Below, one piece after another: positions 45,171 through 51,677 of a stretch of DNA of 64,000 nt. The notes under the pieces are model-generated. The model did no database searches. It saw only the letters and a program-made list of their open reading frames with translations, and had not been told where the DNA came from. The stretch's first letter is position 1. The number at the start of each line of letters is the position of its first letter. The stretch spans positions 1 through 64,000 of the forward strand of contig JAJFUQ010000257.1 in the NCBI GenBank assembly GCA_021372355.1, written 5' to 3'. This DNA is from Nocardiaceae bacterium (GTDB lineage Bacteria; Actinomycetota; Actinomycetes; Mycobacteriales; Mycobacteriaceae). The position numbers were made by a program, and so were the translations under genes.

Positions 45171-45310
45171 GATTTCCCCGTCAGGATTTCGAGATTTGCA
45201 CACTCGTTGCCCATCGTGACGCAGGTCACGTCCCAGTCGGGGGAGAACCGGGAAATCGACCGTATGCCGGACGGCTGACGCATATACACCCGATGAGCCG
45301 CGCGCGAAAT

Positions 45311-45325
45311 TGCCCGAAACGGGCA
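45311..45325. promoter_or_regulatory. Short inverted repeat upstream of the repeat protein
   Basis: TGCCCG-aaa-CGGGCA between the transketolase and the Asp-rich repeat gene, 36 nt before the GGAACTT element. It could be an operator or the base of an RNA hairpin. Confidence 0.35.
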
Positions 45326-45360
45326 GGTTGAAACGGCGGATAATAATTTCGGAGAACCTC

Positions 45361-45390
45361 GGAACTTTCCCGTTGGTAGCGGCATCTACC
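45361..45390 (+). promoter_or_regulatory. Predicted ECF-type promoter, Asp-rich repeat gene
   Basis: GGAACTT (45361-45367), 17 nt, TCTACC (45385-45390). A start near 45397 leaves a leader of about 29 nt containing AGGAG before ATG 45426. It shares layout with the sites at 51412, 51455 and 54158. Confidence 0.6.
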
Positions 45391-45425
45391 TACTAGACCA
45401 ACAGAAACACCTGATAGGAGTCCTG

Positions 45426-45986
45426 ATGTACATCAACGAGACCGCCACCGACTCGACGAGCACCGAGCCGCAGACCGCCACCCAGACCGGTACCACGGAC
45501 GCCACCACCACGACGACCTACACGGCTCCCGGCGGCACCGAGATGTACGACTCGGACGGCAACGGCATCATCGACACCGTCGGCTACGACACCAACGCCG
45601 ATGGCGCGATCGACACCGTGCTCATGGACACCGACGGTGACCAGGTCTCGGACACCATCGTTCAGGACACCAACGCCGATGGGCAGGCAGACCTCATGGT
45701 CGAGGACACCGACCACGACGGGTGGGTGAACAACCTCTACCGCGACACCGACGCTGACGGAAACCTCGACACGGTTGCGAGCGATACGGACAACGACGGC
45801 AGCTTGGAGACGGTGCAGATCGATGAAGACGGCGACGGCATCCTCGACGTCTCGGTGAGTGACTTCAACGCGGACGGTACGGCCGACGTCGTTCTCCTCG
45901 ACGCCAACGCAGACGGCGCTTATGACACCGCTTACGCCGACACCGACAGCGATGGAGACCTCGAGCAGGTTTCTTTCGAGGACTAG
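45426..45986 (+). CDS. Acidic D-x-(D/N)-x-D-G repeat protein (calcium-binding-like)
   Basis: 186 residues. After a Thr/Ser-rich head of 40 residues come about ten repeats of 12-13 residues such as DTNADGAIDTVLM, DTDGDQVSDTIV and DTDADGNLDTVAS, the pattern of thrombospondin type 3/dockerin-like calcium loops. There is no signal peptide, anchor or lipobox, so it may stay in the cytosol. It starts the cluster of sigma, dynamin and Hsp70 genes and carries the same type of promoter. The stop codon falls in a 9-bp tandem repeat. Confidence 0.85.
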   Translation: MYINETATDSTSTEPQTATQTGTTDATTTTTYTAPGGTEMYDSDGNGIIDTVGYDTNADGAIDTVLMDTDGDQVSDTIVQDTNADGQADLMVEDTDHDGWVNNLYRDTDADGNLDTVASDTDNDGSLETVQIDEDGDGILDVSVSDFNADGTADVVLLDANADGAYDTAYADTDSDGDLEQVSFED

Positions 45987-46025
45987 TAGGACTGGTAGGA
46001 CTAGTAGGACTAGTAGGACTAGTAC
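45981..46025. repeat. 9-bp tandem repeat across two convergent stop codons
   Basis: Five tandem copies of gactagtag (one with a g substitution, the last ending in c) run from 45981 to 46025. The repeat contains the TAG stop of the plus-strand repeat protein (45984-45986) and the stop of the minus-strand acidic protein (46019-46021). The unit is a multiple of three. Confidence 0.9.
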
Positions 46026-46321
46026 TCGTCGGAGTAGTCGTCATCCGAATCGTCGTGCCCATCATCGTGATGGTGGGCGTAGTCCCCGTGGTCGTCATCG
46101 TCATTCGTGGTCGAACCGAGCGATCCGTCCTCGTCATCGGCATCCCACTCGTCGTCGACCAGGTACTCGTCGGCAGGTGGGATGAGCGCGACGTCCGCGA
46201 GCGGAGTACTGGGGTCGGTCGCGTAGGAGATCATCGATTCGAAAACCGACGCCGGGATGTCGCCGACCTCACCGAGCATCGCGCCGAGGTCCGCGTCGCT
46301 GAATTCGTCACCGTATGCCAT
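46019..46321 (-). CDS. Small protein with Asp/His-rich tail (paralogue A)
   Basis: 100 residues. A folded-looking head (residues 1-55) contains PASVFESMISYATDPSTPLADVALIPP; the tail is almost only Asp, His, Glu and Ser (DDDDHGDYAHHHDDGHDDSDDDY). The head aligns with the protein at 51068-51376 around DPxTPLxxxALxP. The start is 4 nt after the sigma factor stop, where an anti-sigma factor would usually be, with its AGGAG inside the sigma gene. The tail could bind divalent metal. No known family recognised. Confidence 0.8.
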   Translation of the reverse strand: MAYGDEFSDADLGAMLGEVGDIPASVFESMISYATDPSTPLADVALIPPADEYLVDDEWDADDEDGSLGSTTNDDDDHGDYAHHHDDGHDDSDDDYSDEY

Positions 46322-46325
46322 GAGG

Positions 46326-46862
46326 TCAAGCTCCTGCCCGGAGCTTTGTCAGCTCCTCCAACAGCATTTTGCGTGCGCGATTCAGTCGCGTTTTCACGGT
46401 GGCGACGGGGACTCCCTGGTGGGCCGCGATCGCGTCGTAGGTGAGATCACCGACTTCGCGCAGGACGATCGCCTCGCGGAACTGGTCGGGCAGGGCACGC
46501 AGCGCAACCTGGACCATGTCCCGATCGGCCACGCGATCGCCCACGTCCCGGCCGCCGCCGGCATAGTCCGGCACCTCGTCGACCGGCGTTTCCCGCCGCT
46601 TTCGCACCACAGCGAGCGCGGCGTTGGCCGCGATCCGGTAGAGCCACGTCCCGATCGCCGAGTCGCCGCGGAACTTGTCCAGGTTCTGCCAGGCCGCGAC
46701 GAGCGCGTCTTGCATCGCGTCCTGCGCATCGTGTTCGTTTCCGGTGATGCGCAGCGACACCGCCCACATCGGCCGCCGGTGCGTCGCAACGAGTTCCGAG
46801 AACGCCCGGGTGTCGCCCGACTGTGCGCGCGCGAGGAGACTCGCAACGCTGAGATCGTCCAC
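46326..46862 (-). CDS. ECF RNA polymerase sigma factor
   Basis: 178 residues from GTG 46862. Region 2 (AFSELVATHRRPMWAVSLRITGNEHDAQDAMQDALVAAWQNLDKFRG) and region 4 (ALRALPDQFREAIVLREVGDLTYDAIAAHQGVPVATVKTRLNRARKML) are both present. No zinc anti-sigma or membrane anti-sigma gene is adjacent; the small acidic-tail protein follows 4 nt downstream. GGAAC-type sequences precede neighbouring genes of the cluster, which fits the usual ECF -35. Confidence 0.95.
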   Translation of the reverse strand: MDDLSVASLLARAQSGDTRAFSELVATHRRPMWAVSLRITGNEHDAQDAMQDALVAAWQNLDKFRGDSAIGTWLYRIAANAALAVVRKRRETPVDEVPDYAGGGRDVGDRVADRDMVQVALRALPDQFREAIVLREVGDLTYDAIAAHQGVPVATVKTRLNRARKMLLEELTKLRAGA

Positions 46863-46881
46863 GGCTCCCCCGTATCTCGCA

Positions 46882-46911
46882 CCCCGACAGTTGCCCCGAT
46901 CCTAACGTTCT
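46882..46911 (-). promoter_or_regulatory. Weak ECF-type site upstream of the sigma gene
   Basis: On the minus strand AGAACGT (46911-46905), 17 nt, TCGGGG (46887-46882). It matches only the AAC and TC of the cluster pattern, but the spacing is the same and it sits 20 nt before the GTG start, so autoregulation is possible. Confidence 0.3.
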
Positions 46912-47020
46912 GCCTGACCAGCGGATCGCTCGACTCGAAGATCGACGTCCGGGCCAATCCGCACATCCGATAGTGTTATGTCGCTCTGATACGACAATTC
47001 TCGCCAGATTTCTCGAGGTG

Positions 47021-48445
47021 ATGGTGACCCGAAGCGGTAATTCCGGCGCAGACGTCGACCCGCTCCTGCAACGAGCGTGGCGACTGTGCGCCGAAGCAGA
47101 ACCGCTGCTCGGTTCCGAACACCAGCGCACTATCGCCGAGTTGCGACGAATCCTCGAGGCTCCCGTGCGCGCCGCTCTGGTGGGCCGCGTAAATTCCGGT
47201 AAGTCGACGCTCGTCAACGCCCTCGTCGGACAGAGTGTGGCGCCCACGAACGCCACCGAATGCACGCGCGTCGCGACCATCTACCGCAACGGCGTTCCGG
47301 CCCGCGCGGTCGTGGCCGGGACCGACGGTGCCGAGGCGACGATTCCGATCGGCGATCGTCTGCCCGACAACCTCGGCCGGCCGATCGACAAGATCAGTCA
47401 CGTCGACGTCTTCCTGCCGAACGCAGCGCTGCGCAGCCTCGAACTCATCGACACCCCGGGTACGTCGGGCCACGGCGGCCACGCGGCGCCGACGACATCG
47501 AGTGGCACCGCCTTCATGACCGGCGCAAACGGTCCGGATGTCGTGTTCCTGCTCTTCGACGGTGTCCTGCGACCGGACGATCTCGAACTTCTGCACGCCA
47601 TCGGCGCGCACCGCGCGAACACCTTCGCGTTGTTGTCGCACTCGGACAGTTACGGTTCCGGTCCCTTCGGCGGCTCGGACCCGATCGACGACGCCGCGAA
47701 GAAGGCCGATGAACTGTCGGCGCAGCACCGCGACAAGTTCTCCCAGGTCATCGCCGTTTCCGGGCTTCTCGGTGAAGCGGCGCTGACCGGCTCGTTCCGG
47801 GAGCAGGATGCGCGCGTCCTCGCGTCGCTCGCCGATCTCGACCCGTTCGAACTCAGCATCGAACTCGCCTCGACCGACGACTGCGCGATCCTCGACCTCC
47901 TCGAGCGCATCGGTGAGTACGGCATCGTGAGCAGTCGCTCGTTGGCGAAATTCGGCGCGCATGTGGTCATCGAACACCTGCGGACGCGATCCGGGATCGG
48001 CGACTTCATCTCCACGGCTCGGCCCGTCGTTCGCCGGCGCGCCAATCTGAGGCGCGTGAAGAATCTCCTCGAGTCTCTTCGGAATGCAGCCCGCCACGCA
48101 CCACGTCCGCTCGAGGTATCGGCGCTCATCGACTCCGCGGAAATGGACCCGGCCTTCCACGCACTGCGCGAACTGAAAGCGATGGATCTGATTCTGCGGT
48201 GGTCCGCCACGCACCCACTCGTCGCCGAGCTCGACAAAGCCATCAGCGGTGACCCCGCTGTCGCCCTCGATCTGCCGGCGTCGACGCCGGCCTCCGAACT
48301 CGCCGCCGCCGCGATGCGCAAATGTGGCGAGACCCGGACCCGCCGACTCATCGCTCGCTCGGCCGCCGAAGGTGAAGTCCTGACGGTGCTCGAGCGGTCG
48401 TATCAGCTGTTGGCCATGCGCCTGCAGGGAGTGGCGTTCGCATGA
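47021..48445 (+). CDS. Dynamin-like GTPase 1 (IniC-like)
   Basis: 474 residues from ATG 47021 (GTG 47024 also fits). P-loop GRVNSGKSTLVNALVG near residue 54, switch region TNATECTRVATIY, G3 DTPGTSGHG near 143, and SHSD as a weak G4. The rest is helical (HALRELKAMDLILRW). Similar two-gene arrangements are found in the mycobacterial iniBAC operon, where IniC and IniA are dynamin-like proteins acting on membranes under cell-wall stress. It overlaps the second dynamin by 4 nt. Promoter unclear: no GGAAC site was found in front. Confidence 0.88.
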   Translation: MVTRSGNSGADVDPLLQRAWRLCAEAEPLLGSEHQRTIAELRRILEAPVRAALVGRVNSGKSTLVNALVGQSVAPTNATECTRVATIYRNGVPARAVVAGTDGAEATIPIGDRLPDNLGRPIDKISHVDVFLPNAALRSLELIDTPGTSGHGGHAAPTTSSGTAFMTGANGPDVVFLLFDGVLRPDDLELLHAIGAHRANTFALLSHSDSYGSGPFGGSDPIDDAAKKADELSAQHRDKFSQVIAVSGLLGEAALTGSFREQDARVLASLADLDPFELSIELASTDDCAILDLLERIGEYGIVSSRSLAKFGAHVVIEHLRTRSGIGDFISTARPVVRRRANLRRVKNLLESLRNAARHAPRPLEVSALIDSAEMDPAFHALRELKAMDLILRWSATHPLVAELDKAISGDPAVALDLPASTPASELAAAAMRKCGETRTRRLIARSAAEGEVLTVLERSYQLLAMRLQGVAFA

Positions 48446-50247
48446 CGACCCCCTCCACGGACAGTCGCGAGGCAGCCCTTCGGCACGATCTCGCCGCAGC
48501 GGCCGAACTCCTGGTCAAGCACGGGCTCGGCGACTTCGCCGCCCGTAGTCGAACCCTGCTCGATTCGCCGAGCGCCTTTCCCGCCATAGTCGTGACCGGC
48601 GAAATCAACCGCGGGAAGAGTGCACTGATCAACGCATTGATCGGCGTGACGCTCTCGCCAGACAGCCAAGACTTCAGTACGTCCGTGCCACTCAAGTTCA
48701 CCCGGCCGCGGGTCGACCTGCCCGCCGGCAACGCATTGCTGATCTTCCCCGACCGTCCGGCTCGTCTGGTGGGCGGCGAAGAGTTGATCAACTGGGCCAC
48801 CACCACTGGGTCCGAGGTGTCCGATCCAGACCGAATCGACGTGCCGGTCGCCGTGGAGGTGGCGGTCGACTCCGATCTCACCCATCGAACCGACATCGTC
48901 GACACTCCCGGCCACGGAGCCCTCGCCCGGAATGACGCGGTGTCCTTGCGACGCACCGTCGGCGATGCCGGAATCCTCATCTTCGTCTGCGACTCGGCCG
49001 CCCCGATTTCCAAGCCCGAGCTCGAGTATCTGCAGGTGGCGAGCCGAGACATCGAGTCGGTCATCCTGGTGATGTCGAAGATCGACACGAACATGCGGTT
49101 CTGGCGCACTATCGCGACCGAGAACGAGCGGTTGATCCGCACTCAAGCGCCCGGCATCTCGTCGCTCTCGGTACTGGGTGTCTCGAGCGTGCACGCTCGG
49201 CACGCCCACCTCATGCCACCGGGGCCGCGACAGGACGCCGTGCTGTCGGCATCCGGCATCGCCACGCTGTATCAACGCCTCGACAACCTCATCGCCGACA
49301 CCAAGAACACGCCGACCCGGCGGGCAGTGCGCGTCACGCGGGCGGGACTCGAGGAATTGGCATCACGAATGACCGCCGAACGCGCGTCCGTGGAGAACGT
49401 CGAGTCCGCGGAGCGCTTCGAGACTCTCAAGAAGCAACTGATGGCGCTCGAGGGTGCGCAGAAATCTGGCACGTGGCGCGAGAAGATCCAGCGCGATTTC
49501 CGATTGCTGCAGCGGGATCTGAACCGGGAAGTCGACAAGGGTCTCGACGAACTGAAGGAGAAGTGGCTCCGGCGAACCGACGAAACCACGTTCCAGTTCC
49601 TCAAGCGGTCGTCGCAGCTGTTCGTCGGTGAGATCACCGCCGATTTCGAGAACGTGCTCACCACGGTCTCCACGGAATTCACGGCCGGGCTCAAGCGCAT
49701 CGGGACCGACCGCAAGATCGAAGGCACCGAGCAGTACGCCGAGATCGGAAGGCTGACAATCCCGGAAAAGGATCTGCGCTTCACCGAGGGACTCGTCGAC
49801 CCGCAGACCATCATGATCGGCGGTGGCATGATCACGACCGCCGCCGTCAGCGCGAGCGCCGCAGCGTTCGTCGCACTTCCCGTGAGCGGCATCGCCTTGG
49901 GCGCGGTGATGGCTTACAAGCGGATCAAACAGGGCCGTAAGGCGCACATGGACTGGATCAACTCGACGTCCCTGACGCTACGGAAGCAGATCGCGCTCGA
50001 GATCGATGAATCCATCGACACCGGCCGCTCGGCGATGACCGAGACGTACCGCAAACTGCTCATTTCGCAAACCGCGCGCGTCCGGCGAGAACTCAAGGCC
50101 ATCGAGGATGCGCGCGCTGCGACCGCGGCCGAGCGCGCGGAAACGATCGCGCAGTTGGATCAGACGATCGAACACGTCAAGGGCCGTATTCGCGCGCTCG
50201 ACGGTTACCTCGTGCGCGAGGGGGACGGCCGAGCCGGACCCTGCTGA
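48442..50247 (+). CDS. Dynamin-like GTPase 2 (IniA/BDLP-like)
   Basis: 601 residues. P-loop GEINRGKSALINALIG near residue 53, switch T in SQDFSTSVPLKF, DTPGHG near 154, SKID near 212. A long helical stalk follows, with a hydrophobic paddle at about 457-492 (MIGGGMITTAAVSASAAAFVA) that would insert in membrane, then a C-terminal coiled coil. This matches the bacterial dynamin IniA. It probably forms a heteromeric pair with the preceding GTPase. The last 43 bp overlap the convergent Pro-rich protein gene. Confidence 0.92.
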   Translation: MTTPSTDSREAALRHDLAAAAELLVKHGLGDFAARSRTLLDSPSAFPAIVVTGEINRGKSALINALIGVTLSPDSQDFSTSVPLKFTRPRVDLPAGNALLIFPDRPARLVGGEELINWATTTGSEVSDPDRIDVPVAVEVAVDSDLTHRTDIVDTPGHGALARNDAVSLRRTVGDAGILIFVCDSAAPISKPELEYLQVASRDIESVILVMSKIDTNMRFWRTIATENERLIRTQAPGISSLSVLGVSSVHARHAHLMPPGPRQDAVLSASGIATLYQRLDNLIADTKNTPTRRAVRVTRAGLEELASRMTAERASVENVESAERFETLKKQLMALEGAQKSGTWREKIQRDFRLLQRDLNREVDKGLDELKEKWLRRTDETTFQFLKRSSQLFVGEITADFENVLTTVSTEFTAGLKRIGTDRKIEGTEQYAEIGRLTIPEKDLRFTEGLVDPQTIMIGGGMITTAAVSASAAAFVALPVSGIALGAVMAYKRIKQGRKAHMDWINSTSLTLRKQIALEIDESIDTGRSAMTETYRKLLISQTARVRRELKAIEDARAATAAERAETIAQLDQTIEHVKGRIRALDGYLVREGDGRAGPC

Positions 50248-50525
50248 GAACCGCCGCCGACTCCGCCACTGCCGATGCCCGGCCCGTTCTCGTCCGGCAT
50301 CTGCATGAAGTCGGTTGGTGTGGGTGAGGTGGTGACGCCCGGAAGCATGGGGTCCTGACCTTCGTGGATCGGCGAATCTCCCGCCGGCGCCGACGTCGTG
50401 ACCTCGACAGATCCAGAGACCGAGTCGGTCGCCACCGATGACGGCGACAACAGAAGCAGCAGTGCGGACACGAACGCGATGGCTGCCGCGACACCCGTGG
50501 TGATCGCGAGAGACGTCGATTTCAT
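50205..50525 (-). CDS. Small membrane/secreted Pro-Ser-rich protein
   Basis: 106 residues. One N-terminal hydrophobic helix (LAITTGVAAAIAFVSALLLLL) is followed by 75 residues rich in Pro, Ser, Thr and Gly, with no fold visible. It could be a signal anchor with a flexible extracytoplasmic tail. It overlaps the GrpE-like gene by 4 nt (ATGA), so the two are made together. Confidence 0.75.
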   Translation of the reverse strand: MKSTSLAITTGVAAAIAFVSALLLLLSPSSVATDSVSGSVEVTTSAPAGDSPIHEGQDPMLPGVTTSPTPTDFMQMPDENGPGIGSGGVGGGSQQGPARPSPSRTR

Positions 50526-50995
50526 GGCAGTTCCTCCACGTTCGTGGGATAGGTCCAGACAGTGACCTGGGCCGGACGCACGACGTGACCGCGATGGATC
50601 CAGCCGGGACGCACGATCTCGGCGATGCGGTGTTCGAGGTCGGCTCGCGCCGCCGGCGTTGTGGCAACCGCTTCGTGGAGGTGCGGATCGAAGGCTTCGC
50701 CCGGTCCGGCGGGGATCTCGGTCACCGACAGCTGCCCGAGCACGGACCGCAACTGCGGCCGCACCGCTTCACCCGCGGTGTCGTAGACCCCGACGAGACT
50801 CGGGATCACGGCGTTCGCCGATTCGTCCGGGCCTGTGTAGTGGTCGTGTTCCGGCGAGTTCACGTCGCGCCGCAGGCCATGATCCGGCGAGGGACGAGCC
50901 CTCCATTGCCACAGACAAGCGCCCAGAATCCCGGCGCTCACGGCCAGCGTGAGAACGAGAATGACGCGGATCAGCTCTCCAGCGAGAAACGCCAT
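50522..50995 (-). CDS. Membrane-anchored GrpE-like protein
   Basis: 157 residues. A helix at residues 7-29 is followed by a linker and then a GrpE-type C-terminal domain: GEAFDPHLHEAVATTP and IVRPGWIHRGHVVRPAQVTVW match the FDPxxHEAV and GYxxxxRVLRPAxVxV signatures of GrpE. It lacks the long N-terminal coiled coil and dimer region of cytosolic GrpE. With the domain on the cytosolic side it would act as nucleotide-exchange partner for the Hsp70-like protein encoded divergently. RBS AAGGAG is well placed. Confidence 0.85.
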   Translation of the reverse strand: MAFLAGELIRVILVLTLAVSAGILGACLWQWRARPSPDHGLRRDVNSPEHDHYTGPDESANAVIPSLVGVYDTAGEAVRPQLRSVLGQLSVTEIPAGPGEAFDPHLHEAVATTPAARADLEHRIAEIVRPGWIHRGHVVRPAQVTVWTYPTNVEELP

Positions 50996-51067
50996 CGTGG
51001 TGCTCCTTCCTCAAGGAATTGCGCTCGTCCGTGAGATGCCGGTGGGAACGCAAAGGTTCCCACCGGG

Positions 51068-51376
51068 TCAGAAATCGTCGAAATCTGGGTCATCGTCATC
51101 GAAGCCGAAGTCGCCGTCGTCCTGATAAGACTCGTGGTGGTCGTCGTCCGATGAGTCGTGGTTGTCGTCATCGGGTCCCCAATCGAGAACGTCGAGAACA
51201 TCATCTCCCCAACCGAACAACGCATCGGGCACAAGCGCTGGATTCACCAGAGGGGTCAGCGGGTCCGAGATCTTGTGCATGACCTGGGTCCATAGTCCAA
51301 TCGGCGCATCGCTTACATTGCGTAGGAGCTCACGAACCAGCGACTCCGCGTCGCTGCTGCCTTCGTCGAATGTCAC
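51068..51376 (-). CDS. Small protein with Asp/His-rich tail (paralogue B)
   Basis: 102 residues from GTG 51376, with AAGGAG 6 nt before the start. The head has LVRELLRNVSDAPIGLWTQVMHKISDPLTPLVNPALVPDAL, matching paralogue A (46019-46321) around DPxTPLxxxALxP. The tail is Asp-rich (DDDNHDSSDDDHHESYQDDGD). First gene of the minus-strand operon with the GrpE-like and Pro-rich proteins. The two paralogues bracket the dynamin pair. Confidence 0.82.
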   Translation of the reverse strand: MTFDEGSSDAESLVRELLRNVSDAPIGLWTQVMHKISDPLTPLVNPALVPDALFGWGDDVLDVLDWGPDDDNHDSSDDDHHESYQDDGDFGFDDDDPDFDDF

Positions 51377-51411
51377 TGTCCGCTCCTTGTCATGGAAGTG
51401 CGCGTCAGACC

Positions 51412-51441
51412 GTTGGAGGGCGGAGGGCCCCGGAATGTTCC
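51412..51441 (-). promoter_or_regulatory. Predicted ECF promoter of the acidic/GrpE-like operon
   Basis: On the minus strand GGAACAT (51441-51435), 17 nt, TCCAAC (51417-51412). Both boxes and the spacing are identical to the site at 54158-54187. A start near 51405 gives a 29-nt leader with AAGGAG. Confidence 0.7.
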
Positions 51442-51454
51442 CGACAACCTGGTG

Positions 51455-51485
51455 GGAACTTTCTGCGACCCTGGCGAACTCTCAT
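51455..51485 (+). promoter_or_regulatory. Predicted ECF promoter of the Hsp70-like gene
   Basis: GGAACTT (51455-51461), 18 nt, TCTCAT (51480-51485). The -35 matches the site at 45361. It is back to back with the site at 51412-51441. The leader to the Hsp70-like GTG would be about 165 nt. Confidence 0.55.
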
Positions 51486-51551
51486 CTGTGAGGCGGCTCC
51501 AAGATCAGGGTCGTGACACAAATGTGCTTGTCGCAACGAAGGAGAGAACGA

Positions 51552-51677
51552 GTGCGCGCAACGTGCAATCGGTTTCAAACAGTGGTTGGCGAACCGTACG
51601 CTCAGATGGTTCACGTGGCCGACGCTGCACGCGACAACAGAACGAATGGGGTGAAACAGTGCAGTATCCCGGCGTGA
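51552..51677 (+). CDS. Possible 41-residue leader ORF before the Hsp70-like gene
   Basis: GTG 51552 follows a perfect AAGGAG (51539-51544) by 7 nt, stronger than the RBS of the Hsp70-like gene itself. The frame ends at TGA 51677, inside the first codons of the Hsp70-like gene (start 51659), so translation could be coupled. The peptide has two Cys and no helix or signal. It may be a regulatory uORF or chance. Confidence 0.35.
   Translation: MRATCNRFQTVVGEPYAQMVHVADAARDNRTNGVKQCSIPA

Noticed and set aside
46019..46321. The acidic-tail protein as an IniB homologue
   Set aside because: Its head does not resemble the IniB N-terminal domain as I remember it, so only the context is ini-like.
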